A stretch of DNA of 64,000 nucleotides. It comes from Arcicella rigui (GTDB taxonomy: Bacteria > Bacteroidota > Bacteroidia > Cytophagales > Spirosomataceae). Shown in pieces: positions 43,501-50,628 of the stretch. The stretch lies in contig NZ_JAYFUM010000007.1 in NCBI RefSeq assembly GCF_034929435.1, positions 1 to 64,000 on the forward strand, given 5' to 3'. Position 1 is the stretch's first letter. Each line of letters opens with the position of its first letter. Under the pieces are notes generated by a model that saw only the letters and a list, made by a program, of their open reading frames with translations, made no database searches and was not told where the DNA came from. The position numbers were made by a program, and so were the translations under genes.

Positions 43501-44916
43501 ATTTTAGAAGGAACAAAAACCCGTTTCCGTCCAGTAATGATGACGGCCGCCGTAGCCTCAATGGGTTTCTTGCCGATGGCTCTGAGTCATTCGCCCGGAG
43601 CAGAAGTACAGCGTCCCTTAGCGACGGTGGTAATCGGTGGACTTATTACGGCTACCATTCTTACTTTAGTGGTTTTGCCCATTATTTATAGTTTAGTTTT
43701 TGGTGGAAAAATAAAAGTTTCTAAAAATCTGACAAGTATCGTTTTGCTTTGCTTGCTTTCTACTTCGGTTTTTGCCCAAAACTCACAGCCACAGTCTTTG
43801 CAAATGTGTATTGATAAAGCACTTCGTCAGAATCAAAATGTACAGATTTCAAATTTAGAAATTTCAGGTTCGCAAGCTTTGGTGAAAACGGCTCGTGATT
43901 TACCCAAAACCGCTATTGATGCCCAATACGGACGCACACAAGTATTTGACGGTAACGATGTTACGTTGAGTGTGGGACAAAGTTTTGCCTTGCCAAGTTT
44001 TTATAAAGCTCAAGAAAACCTTTTAAAAGGAAATGTTTTATCGGCTGAAAAAAGAGCTAAACTCACTAAAAATCAATTGATTGGCGAAGTGAAAAGTGTT
44101 TATTTTCAGATTTTATACACCACACAGTACATCAAATTACTGCAAGAACAAGACAGCCTTTATCAAAGTGCTTTCAAGGCGGCTTCGGTTCGATACAAAA
44201 CGGGCGAAACGGATTTATTAGAAAAAGTATCTTTTGAAACTCGTTTAAGAGAAATCCAAAATCGGATTCAAAGAACGCAAGCCGATAAGCAAAATTTGTA
44301 TCAAACACTTCGTTTTTTGATGAATACCAATGAAGTTTTTGAGATTGACCACAGCCTTACTCCGAAAAAATCACTTGCCATTTCAGACTTACAATTGGCT
44401 GCCAATCCATACTTGGGCATTTTGAAACAACAAAGTGAAGTAAGCCGTTTGCAGACTAATTTGGAACAGCAACGCCTAAAACCTGATGTAAAAATTGCTG
44501 TTACCAACCAGAGTATCGAACGCCATTACAATCAGAATTTTGTACAAGTTGGGATGAATATTCCCATTTTCACAAAAGCCCAACAAGCCCGAATTACAGC
44601 GTCTAAAATCAACGAACAAGTAATCAATCAACAGTATCAATACGCTGAAAGTCAATTACAAAGTCAGTTAAATTCTTTGAAAATTCAGGTAGAAAAATCC
44701 GAAACATCTTTGAAGTATTACAAAGAATCGGCATTACCACAAGCAGATTTAATTTCAAAAACGGCTTCAAAAAGCTACCGTGCGGGCGAGATTGAGTACG
44801 TAGAATTTGTACAAAATATCACGCAGGCTTGGCAAATTAAAGAAATGTATTTGTCTGAATTACAAAACTTTAACCAACTAATTATCAACATCGAAACTTT
44901 AATCGGAAATGAATAA
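40573..44916 (+). CDS. cusA: CusA/CzcA-type heavy-metal RND pump fused to a TolC-type outer-membrane factor
   Basis: A 1447-residue fusion of pump and channel. Residues 1 to about 1045 are a heavy-metal-efflux RND protein: TM1 near 12-30, porter domains with SPALPASEVEQFITYPLE, and the proton-relay helix GAIDFGLIVDGAVIIVE (D400, D406, E413) in TM4. MTAAVASMGFLPMALS is in the C-terminal TM block. Residues from about 1070 are a TolC-family periplasmic helical domain (LQMCIDKALRQNQNVQISNL onward). The junction (about 1052-1068, SIVLLCLLSTSVFAQNSQ) looks like a signal peptide with an AQ cleavage site. Such fusions are known in Bacteroidota. The adaptor gene overlaps by 8 bp. Likely substrates are Cu/Ag or Zn/Co/Cd; sequence alone does not decide. 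Confidence 0.93.
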   Translation: MIDSIIRFSIYNKLVIGLLVLALVTWGGISLTQLTIDALPDITSNQVQVITQSPALPASEVEQFITYPLEISLRTVPNTKEIRSISRMGLSVITVVFDDDVPMEKARQQISEKIREAEPNLVAGSGRPEMAPITTGLGEFYQYTLVVEPQFKEKYSLADLRTLQDWVVKRQLLGIKGVVEVSSYGGNLKQYEVAINPERLRAMNLSIAEVFQALQDNNANSGGSYIEKGTDAYFIRSEGRVTSLQDIENIVVASRGGLPVLVSDVAKVQFGHAVRYGAMTRNGEGESVGAVVLLLKGESAQKVVKEVKKRIEEIQKSLPEGVRVQSFIDRSKLIDKATGTVQKNLVEGGLIVVFILVLLLGNLRAGLVVASVIPLCLLFSFALMNLFGVSANLMSLGAIDFGLIVDGAVIIVEAVVHRLHTQKFPLEHHKDGSTSVRLLTQVEMNESVYDSAVTIRKSAAFGEIIILIVYFPILALTGIEGKMFRPMAETVSFAIIGALILSLTYVPMMSSLCLSKKISHKETIADKIINFLYRYYRPIINWALDKKGIILASSLVLFVASLLLFGSLGGEFIPELNEGDFAVETILHSNASLSQSVKSNNEAQKLLLREFPDEIEQVVSRIGSSEIPTDPMGVNACDLIIDLKDTKEWKKAETMEELAQKMDDVLKDIPGVTFEFTQPIQMRFNELIAGVKSDIAIKIFGEDLDVLYAKAQEIAQKIHKVNGIADLKVQQIDGVPQMVVNYNRQKIAQYGLNIKNLNTLLKAAFAGEETGVVYEGEKRFSLVIRLDSTYRKDIQNIRDLYLDLPNGGKIPFSEVANIEYQDSPSEISRDNARRRISIGINVRNRDVESLVSEVQGIIDTKVVMPVGYTVSYGGAFENLQAAKSRLFIAVPVALFLIFALLFFTFGSLVEALIVFVAIPLSAIGGILSLWVRDMPFSVSAGIGFIALFGVAVLNGIVLISYFKILEKEGISDIKERILEGTKTRFRPVMMTAAVASMGFLPMALSHSPGAEVQRPLATVVIGGLITATILTLVVLPIIYSLVFGGKIKVSKNLTSIVLLCLLSTSVFAQNSQPQSLQMCIDKALRQNQNVQISNLEISGSQALVKTARDLPKTAIDAQYGRTQVFDGNDVTLSVGQSFALPSFYKAQENLLKGNVLSAEKRAKLTKNQLIGEVKSVYFQILYTTQYIKLLQEQDSLYQSAFKAASVRYKTGETDLLEKVSFETRLREIQNRIQRTQADKQNLYQTLRFLMNTNEVFEIDHSLTPKKSLAISDLQLAANPYLGILKQQSEVSRLQTNLEQQRLKPDVKIAVTNQSIERHYNQNFVQVGMNIPIFTKAQQARITASKINEQVINQQYQYAESQLQSQLNSLKIQVEKSETSLKYYKESALPQADLISKTASKSYRAGEIEYVEFVQNITQAWQIKEMYLSELQNFNQLIINIETLIGNE

Positions 44917-46078
44917 TTCTCAAAAATATAGTTTAAATACTCTTCAGAAGAGTGTTTTTATTGCTTACTCTTTTGTACTAATGATGGCTTGTTCAAGCCC
45001 AAAAACAGAAGAAGTAAAAACAGAAAAAGAAGTAGCCAAAGACCTTATCAGCCTTACGCCTGAGCAAGTAAAAAATGCTCATTTAGTAATAGGTTCGTTT
45101 GATGAAACTACACTTTCGGAAGAAATCAAAGCCAATGGCGTAGTAGATGTACCGCCAATGAATATGGCTTCTGTAAGTATTCCCATTAGCGGTTATGTGA
45201 AAAGTACGAATATTTTGCCTGGTTCGCCCATTAAAAAAGGAGGCGTTTTGGCAAGTATTTATAGTATGGATTACATCCAGTTGCAACAAGATTATCTTCA
45301 ATCTTTGAGCAGATTAAAGTTTTTGGAACAAGAATTATCTCGCCAAACGGTTTTGAGCCAAGAAGATGTAGGAGCGAAGAAGAAATTGCAACAAGCAGAC
45401 TCGGAAGTAGCTTCGATTAAAGCCCAAGCCCAAGCTCTGGCATTGAAATTAGAAATGATTGGTTGTTCGATGGATAAACTCAGAAAAGGACAAATATCAT
45501 CTGTGGTAAATATCATTTCTCCTATCGAAGGCTATGTCAAAACCGTAAATTTATCAATTGGCAAAAATGTTGCCCCGACCGACGTACTTTTTGAAATCGT
45601 TGGAAACGACCACAAACATTTAGAGCTAAAAGTATTTGAAAACGACATTTCCAAAGTAAAGATTGGACAGAAAATCGTAGTTGAAAATCCTAAATTTTCA
45701 GATTCACCTGTTACGGCAACGGTGTTTTTGGTGGGTAAAAACGTAGAACCCGATACCAAAACAATTAATATTCACGGACATATCGTAAATGAAGCTTTAG
45801 AAGAAAAATTTACGGTTGGACAATTCGTTAATTCAAAAATTCTAACAAGAAATAGAATCGCTAAAACTTTACCCGAAACAGCAATTGTATTGCATGGCGA
45901 AGGAGGTTTTATTTTTATCAAAACTAAAGAAAATACCTTTCAGCAAATTCCTGTAAAAATCGGGCTTTCTGAAAGAGGAAATGTGGAAGTATTTCCTGAG
46001 AAAAATATTGGTAACCAGTTGATTGTAAAACAAGGAGCATCTATTTTACAAGCCATGCTTACGGCTTCTGACGAATAG
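44909..46078 (+). CDS. cusB: RND efflux periplasmic adaptor lipoprotein (CusB/CzcB type)
   Basis: A 389-residue adaptor linking the RND pump to its outer-membrane channel. The lipobox is LMMAC with Cys28. A lipoyl-type half-motif (PISGYVKSTNILPGSPIKKG, about 91-110) precedes a helical hairpin rich in Q/L (about 120-180). The second half (IISPIEGYVKTVNLSIGKNV) and the beta-barrel (LELKVFENDISKVKIGQKIV) follow. The start overlaps the last codons of cusA, so translation is coupled. No CusF-like domain or His-rich N-terminus is present; that role could fall to the small protein at 39934. Confidence 0.9.
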   Translation: MNNSQKYSLNTLQKSVFIAYSFVLMMACSSPKTEEVKTEKEVAKDLISLTPEQVKNAHLVIGSFDETTLSEEIKANGVVDVPPMNMASVSIPISGYVKSTNILPGSPIKKGGVLASIYSMDYIQLQQDYLQSLSRLKFLEQELSRQTVLSQEDVGAKKKLQQADSEVASIKAQAQALALKLEMIGCSMDKLRKGQISSVVNIISPIEGYVKTVNLSIGKNVAPTDVLFEIVGNDHKHLELKVFENDISKVKIGQKIVVENPKFSDSPVTATVFLVGKNVEPDTKTINIHGHIVNEALEEKFTVGQFVNSKILTRNRIAKTLPETAIVLHGEGGFIFIKTKENTFQQIPVKIGLSERGNVEVFPEKNIGNQLIVKQGASILQAMLTASDE

Positions 46079-46201
46079 TTTTTCAATACTTTCATACAAC
46101 TAAGTGCACGAATTAAATGATAAAAGCATCCATCATTCGATTTTATACGTACAGATAAATAGATTATCAGAAATCATTCAAACCAATAAATAATCCTGAA
46201 A

Positions 46202-46648
46202 ATGAACATTACTCAAGAAAAAATTGACAGACTTACTTTTTTGAAAAAATTAGGGCTTTCGGGAGCAAGCCTAATGGCGGTTTACTGTGGTGTAACCATG
46301 ACTTCATGTACCAACGAAGGTGACATTGCTGGCCCACTACCAACAGGAGGAATCACGTTTGACTTAACTGCCGCAGCCAATGCTGCTTTGAATACAAAAG
46401 GTGGTTATGTTGTTGACCGCACTAATAATATTGTTGTCGCATACACAAGCGACGGTACTTATGTTGCCGTAACCTTGATTTGTAGCCACGAAGGACAAAA
46501 GCAAATTACCTACGCTACCAATAAGTTTTACTGTACCGCTCACGGTGCTACTTTTGATAATTCAGGAAAAGGAACGAACAGTAATGGTAGTGCAGGCTTG
46601 AAAACCTATACAGTTACTAAAAATGGTTCAATCCTTACGGTTAGCTAA
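46202..46648 (+). CDS. Rieske [2Fe-2S] lipoprotein
   Basis: A 148-residue exported iron-sulfur protein. The leader contains RLTFLKKLGLSGASLMAVY, which resembles a twin-arginine type signal but lacks the RR pair, and ends in a lipobox TMTSC (Cys36). The cluster ligands are C94-x-H96 and C111-x-x-H114 (ICSHEG ... YCTAHGATFD). The length and lack of a TM anchor fit stand-alone Rieske proteins, not the bc1/b6f subunit. Electron partners are not encoded next to it. It lies 123 bp after cusB and 181 bp before the DUF5777 gene, a grouping with YceI that I have seen in other Bacteroidota. Confidence 0.9.
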   Translation: MNITQEKIDRLTFLKKLGLSGASLMAVYCGVTMTSCTNEGDIAGPLPTGGITFDLTAAANAALNTKGGYVVDRTNNIVVAYTSDGTYVAVTLICSHEGQKQITYATNKFYCTAHGATFDNSGKGTNSNGSAGLKTYTVTKNGSILTVS

Positions 46649-46829
46649 AACCAAGGACGGCTTTAATTCGTACAGTTTAATAATTACTGCTGTTGAGAAT
46701 GATTTTCTCGGAAGTATCATCTTAAAATAATAGTAATTGAAATTTGATTTGTAAATATTTAATTATCAATTTCTTATCAAGTATTAAAGCCTCAGCTCAA
46801 TTGTACACATTACTTAAAATCCAGATTTT

Positions 46830-47738
46830 ATGAAAAAATATTTTTTGATAGCCTGCTTACTGGGCAGCTTCCAAAGTTTTTGTCAAGATGATTTGATGAA
46901 TATGTTGGATAAAGAGAACGAGTCTAAAATCAATTATACTACTGCTACTTTCAAAGCTCCGAGGTTAATCAATGGGCAAACAATTGAAACTGCCAGTAAA
47001 AATCACCTCAATTTCTGGATTTCGCACCGCTTCGGAGCTGTAAATTCTGGTTTTATTGATAATTTCTTCGGCTTAGACGAAGCCCGTATCAGACTTGGTT
47101 TGGAGTACGGACTGACTGACCAACTAACGGTTGGTGTGGGAAGAAGTTCGCAAGAAAAAGTATATGACTATTATGCCAAGTACAAAGCCATTCGTCAATC
47201 CAACAAAGTACCCGTTACAGTTACAGCATATTTAAGCGGTGCAGCCGTGACGGCGGTTACGGGTTACACGATGGAATCGGGTTCAGTAATGAAATTCAAT
47301 GATAATATCGAACGCCAAACGTATTGTGGACAATTACTCATTGCCCGAAAGTTTAACGATAAACTTTCTTTACAAATCATGCCGACGATTATTCATTTCA
47401 ACAAAACCGAAAGTACAGATATGAAAAATGATATGCTGGCTTTGGGCTTTGGTGGACGTTTGAAATTGAACAAAAGACTGAGCTTAAACGCTGAATATTA
47501 TTTAGCCGACCGTGGTAAAACAACAACCGAACAAAAGTATCATAATTCATTATCAGTAGGTTTTGATATCGAAACAGGCGGACACGTTTTCCAATTACAC
47601 TTTACCAATTCAAGAGGAATGATTGAAAGACAATTTATTGCCCAAACCGTTGGTCAGTGGAGTAATGCCGATATTTTCTATGGCTTTAATATTTCAAGAA
47701 CATTCAGCTTTGATGGAAAATCAAAGAAAAACAATTAA
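46830..47738 (+). CDS. DUF5777-family outer-membrane beta-barrel protein
   Basis: A 302-residue exported protein with a signal peptide (MKKYFLIACLLGSFQSFCQ). It has repeated amphipathic strands typical of a small beta-barrel: LNFWISHRFGAVN, ARIRLGLEYGLTDQLTVGVG, KLSLQIMPTIIHF, GGRLKLNKRLSLNAEYYLA and SLSVGFDIETGGHVFQLHF. NHLNFWISHRFG and the C-terminal FTNSRGMIERQF block are what I recall of DUF5777. The function is unknown. Its stop is 4 bp before the start of the YceI gene, so the two are co-translated. Confidence 0.75.
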   Translation: MKKYFLIACLLGSFQSFCQDDLMNMLDKENESKINYTTATFKAPRLINGQTIETASKNHLNFWISHRFGAVNSGFIDNFFGLDEARIRLGLEYGLTDQLTVGVGRSSQEKVYDYYAKYKAIRQSNKVPVTVTAYLSGAAVTAVTGYTMESGSVMKFNDNIERQTYCGQLLIARKFNDKLSLQIMPTIIHFNKTESTDMKNDMLALGFGGRLKLNKRLSLNAEYYLADRGKTTTEQKYHNSLSVGFDIETGGHVFQLHFTNSRGMIERQFIAQTVGQWSNADIFYGFNISRTFSFDGKSKKNN

Positions 47739-47742
47739 TCTA

Positions 47743-48300
47743 ATGAAAAAGAATCTTTTATTTTTAGTACTTGTAGGTTTGGTATTGCAGGTAGCTGTAC
47801 CACAAACCAGTTTTGGACAATTATTTATGACACAAACTGGTAAAACAAGTTTCTTTTCAAAAACACCTGTGGAAGATATTTCGGCATTGAATAGCAATGT
47901 GTTGGCGGCAATCAATACAAGTAATGGCGAAATTGCGGTGAAAATGAACATGACACAATTTAAGTTTCAAAATAAATTGATGGAAGAACATTTCAACGAA
48001 AACTACATGGAATCTGACAAGTTTCCAACGGGTAGTTTCAAAGGAAAAATCAACGAAACCATTGATTATACCAAAGCTGGTACTTATGATGTTACGGCAA
48101 AAGGAACTTTAACCATCCACGGCGTTACGAAAGAAAAAGTACTGACTGGAAAACTGACTGTTGGGAAAGATGCTTTGACGCTCGACTCAAATTTTGAAGT
48201 AGCTTTGGTTGATTACAAAATTGAAGTGCCAAAATTGGTTTGGGAAAAAATAGCTGAAAAAATTGCCGTAAAAAACAATTTTTCTTTAGTAAAAAAATAA
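47743..48300 (+). CDS. YceI-family lipocalin-like exported protein (copy 1), 185 aa
   Basis: A periplasmic YceI-like beta-barrel, a fold that binds isoprenoid-type lipids in characterised members. The signal peptide is MKKNLLFLVLVGLVLQVAV with probable cleavage after SFG. The YceI core includes SFFSKTPVEDISALNSNV, NYMESDKFPTGSFKG, GTLTIHGVTKEKVLTGKL and FEVALVDYKIEVP. I start at ATG 47743; longer in-frame versions from 47623 would overlap the DUF5777 gene heavily and bury the signal peptide. A strong terminator follows. A second copy lies 428 bp downstream. Confidence 0.88.
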   Translation: MKKNLLFLVLVGLVLQVAVPQTSFGQLFMTQTGKTSFFSKTPVEDISALNSNVLAAINTSNGEIAVKMNMTQFKFQNKLMEEHFNENYMESDKFPTGSFKGKINETIDYTKAGTYDVTAKGTLTIHGVTKEKVLTGKLTVGKDALTLDSNFEVALVDYKIEVPKLVWEKIAEKIAVKNNFSLVKK

Positions 48301-48343
48301 AGAAAAGCCATTTTGAGCTTCTGAAAAACAAAATTTAAGTCAT

Positions 48344-48387
48344 AAACTCCTTCAATCCCTACTCTGATGATTGAAGGAGTTTTTTTA
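48344..48387 (+). terminator. Rho-independent terminator after YceI copy 1
   Basis: AAACTCCTTCAAT (48344-48356) pairs with ATTGAAGGAGTTT (48370-48382) and is followed by a T-run. The stem is 13 bp. Confidence 0.92.
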
Positions 48388-48728
48388 TTGAAAAATATTT
48401 TCTCGCATAATCGAATAACTATAATTATTTAATTAAAAAATTGTATTTTTTGTATCAAAAAATTATATGTTTGTAAAAACAATTTTTGTCTGGAAAATAA
48501 AGGATATACGATATTTTCGAGAGAGAGCCAAGAAATCGTAATAGGAGAATTGTAAATTAGAAGAAAGTGAGTATGCTCTGAAAATCATCAACAAAAGAAG
48601 AAACTTGTTAAGTAAAATCACAGAAAATTCATTGTCGATACGGACGGATGAATTACAATATTTTTTGTTTAGAACATTCTTTTTGAACATAAATCAAATA
48701 ATTAACATAAACTAAATATTGAAATACT
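48388..48728 (+). other. Leader region between the two YceI genes
   Basis: No gene is evident. TATGTTTG at 48466-48473 matches the TAnnTTTG promoter box, with a TTG at 48441-48443 at 22-bp spacing. If used, it gives an untranslated leader of about 250 bases for YceI copy 2. I found no strong hairpin in that leader. Confidence 0.4.
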
Positions 48729-49271
48729 ATGAAAACGAACATTTTTATCTTAGCAATCTTTCTTTTTGTCAGTCAAGTAGCTTATTCTCAATTATTTTCG
48801 ACCCAATCTGGTATTACAAGCTTTTTTTCAAAAACGCCTCTCGAAGACATTACGGCTGTTAATAGCAATGTATCGGCAATCCTTAACACAAGTACTGGAG
48901 AAATTGCTGTGCGAATGAACATGAATCAATTTAATTTCCCTAATAAATTGATGCAAGAACACTTCAACGAAAACTATATTGAATCAGATGAATTTCCGAC
49001 GGGAACTTTCACTGGTAAAATCAATGAAGAAATAGATTTTAAAAAGACAGGAATTTTTGAAGTAAGTGCCAAAGGAATACTCACACTTCATGGGGTTTCT
49101 AAGGAAAAAGTAATCAAAGGCAAATTGAATATTAGTAAAACAGGTATTTCGCTTGATTCAGATTTTGAAGTAATGTTGGTCGATTATAAAATTGACGTTC
49201 CAAAAATTGTTTGGGAGAAAATCGCTGAAAAAATTAGCGTAAGAAATAGTTTCAGTCTAATGAAAAAATGA
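48729..49271 (+). CDS. YceI-family lipocalin-like exported protein (copy 2), 180 aa
   Basis: A close paralogue of the protein at 47743. The shared blocks are TSFFSKTPLEDITAVNSNV, EHFNENYIESDEFPTG, LTLHGVSKEKVIKGKL, and VMLVDYKIDVPKIVWEKIAE against VALVDYKIEVPKLVWEKIAE. It has its own signal peptide (MKTNIFILAIFLFVSQVAYS). It follows a terminator, so it is expressed separately, perhaps from the promoter-like TATGTTTG at 48466. As with other YceI proteins, lipid or isoprenoid binding is the family-level expectation, and the ligand here is unknown. Confidence 0.88.
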   Translation: MKTNIFILAIFLFVSQVAYSQLFSTQSGITSFFSKTPLEDITAVNSNVSAILNTSTGEIAVRMNMNQFNFPNKLMQEHFNENYIESDEFPTGTFTGKINEEIDFKKTGIFEVSAKGILTLHGVSKEKVIKGKLNISKTGISLDSDFEVMLVDYKIDVPKIVWEKIAEKISVRNSFSLMKK

Positions 49272-49390
49272 TGCGTGATAAGAATGAGTTTTAGTTTTAA
49301 GGTGTTGATAAACAGTGTTTTGTGCGTTTGACTCATTGGCTGAAAAACAAAATTATAGAGTACAAAGGTTTATTTTGAGTTTAGATTTAG

Positions 49391-49428
49391 CTCCCACAAT
49401 GTTTGTAACAAATATTGTGGGAGTTTTT
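49391..49428 (+). terminator. Terminator between YceI copy 2 and convergent DUF423 gene
   Basis: CTCCCACAAT (49391-49400) pairs with ATTGTGGGAG (49414-49423), followed by TTTTTT. It ends the plus-strand transcript just before the end of the convergent gene. Confidence 0.9.
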
Positions 49429-49436
49429 TCTGAAAC

Positions 49437-49808
49437 CTATTTTTTTGAAACCGCAATCAGTAAAAAAATCCAGCCAGCTATGAGCGACGAACCGCCAATA
49501 GGAGCAACTGCTCCCCATATCGTAACGCCCGTTGCACAAATCAAGTAAAGTGAACCTGCAAAAATGATTGTTCCCAACAAGAAAGCATTACCAGCCCAAG
49601 TAATTAATTTATGCGAGATTTTTTCAGATAAAATACCCACCAAAATCAAAGCCAAACCACCATACATTTGATAACGTGCTGCTGTTTCAAAAGTATCCGT
49701 TCTCTGCGATAACTCCAAAGCTGCTTTGAAAGCATGAGCCCCAAAAGCCCCCAGTGCCACTGATAAACCTGCCAAAACAGCACCAGCCTGCAAGAAAAAT
49801 TTGTTCAT
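49437..49808 (-). CDS. DUF423-family small membrane protein, 123 aa
   Basis: A four-TM inner-membrane protein of the DUF423/YgdD family (function unknown). Hallmarks are GLSVALGAFGAHAFKA near the N-terminus, YQMYGGLALILVGIL, LLGTIIFAGSLYLI and GAVAPIGGSSLIAGW at the C-terminus. I start at ATG 49808 (MNKFFLQAGA). An in-frame extension to 49955 has no membrane or signal character and would run into the divergent sigma-factor promoter region. The length is typical for the family (120-130). Confidence 0.88.
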   Translation of the reverse strand: MNKFFLQAGAVLAGLSVALGAFGAHAFKAALELSQRTDTFETAARYQMYGGLALILVGILSEKISHKLITWAGNAFLLGTIIFAGSLYLICATGVTIWGAVAPIGGSSLIAGWIFLLIAVSKK

Positions 49809-49976
49809 TGAAAAATATGATAAATGTGAAAATGAATCAGTTGAATTACAGTTCTCAGACCTTACGAAGCGTAATTTGATACTGCTAAAATGAATGAAAT
49901 TCCCACAATACTTTCGTATAAAAGTAGGGGGGAAGCCAAATTTAGGTGTCATCAATCAAAATATCAACGAATGTTG

Positions 49977-49984
49977 TAATTTTG
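49977..49984 (+). promoter_or_regulatory. Candidate -7 box (TAATTTTG) for the ECF sigma gene
   Basis: This matches TAnnTTTG and would start transcription near 49991, about 29 bases before the TTG start. No clear -33 element is seen, so an alternative sigma could also act here. Confidence 0.4.
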
Positions 49985-50019
49985 TGAAGATAACTCTATG
50001 ATAATAACCTCTACTGATT

Positions 50020-50592
50020 TTGCAACTTACTGATTCTGATATTTTATTCGCTATCCGTCAAGGCAATGTTCGTGTTTTTGAAACAGTATTTCGGAAACAT
50101 TATCAGGCTTTGTGTAATTACGCTTGTGGCATCCTCAAAGACATGGACGATGCCGAAGAAATGGTACAAGGAATGTTTTTGAAACTTTGGGAACAAAGGG
50201 AAGAAATAGAAATTACAGTGTCGCTGAAATCCTATCTCTACCGTGCGGTACACAATACCTGTCTCAATCGCCTCAAGCATTTAAAAGTACAAGAAGTCTA
50301 TCGTCAACACGTGGGCGAGTATTTAGAAAACAACCACGAGTCGGCCACTGATTTATTAGATAAAGATGAATTAGAAATAAGAATAAGCGACGCACTTGAA
50401 AAACTGCCAGAACAATGCCGACTCATTTTTAAAATGAGTCGATTTGAAGAACTCAAGTATCAAGAAATCGCTGATAGGTTGGGGCTTTCTATCAAAACGG
50501 TAGAAAATCAAATTGGTAAAGCCCTAAAAATAATGCGAGCCGAACTCTCAGATTATTTACCAATATTCTTATTTTTATTTTTGTTCCGATAA
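50020..50592 (+). CDS. ECF RNA polymerase sigma factor (Bacteroidota FecI-like), 190 aa
   Basis: A sigma-70-family ECF factor. Region 2 runs from FETVFRKHYQALCNYACGIL to DAEEMVQGMFLKLWEQRE (about 20-60). Region 4 is LEKLPEQCRLIFKMSRFEEL followed by the helix-turn-helix YQEIADRLGLSIKTVENQIG (about 126-168). The C-terminus LPIFLFLFLF is hydrophobic and ends in Arg, as in many Bacteroidota FecI-like factors. The start is TTG 50020 (MQLTDSD); an ATG at 49998 is in another frame and stops after 11 codons. FecR follows 36 bp downstream and should be its anti-sigma regulator. Confidence 0.92.
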   Translation: MQLTDSDILFAIRQGNVRVFETVFRKHYQALCNYACGILKDMDDAEEMVQGMFLKLWEQREEIEITVSLKSYLYRAVHNTCLNRLKHLKVQEVYRQHVGEYLENNHESATDLLDKDELEIRISDALEKLPEQCRLIFKMSRFEELKYQEIADRLGLSIKTVENQIGKALKIMRAELSDYLPIFLFLFLFR

Positions 50593-50628
50593 TAACCAAA
50601 AAAAATAGATAAAACCTTTGGGTTTGAT

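Noticed and set aside
47623..47742. Longer N-terminus for YceI copy 1 (start at 47623)
   Set aside because: It would overlap the DUF5777 gene by over 100 bp and place the signal peptide internally; the ATG at 47743 fits the family.
49809..49955. Longer N-terminus for the DUF423 protein
   Set aside because: The 49 extra residues have no membrane or signal character, and the family begins at the first TM near the ATG at 49808.
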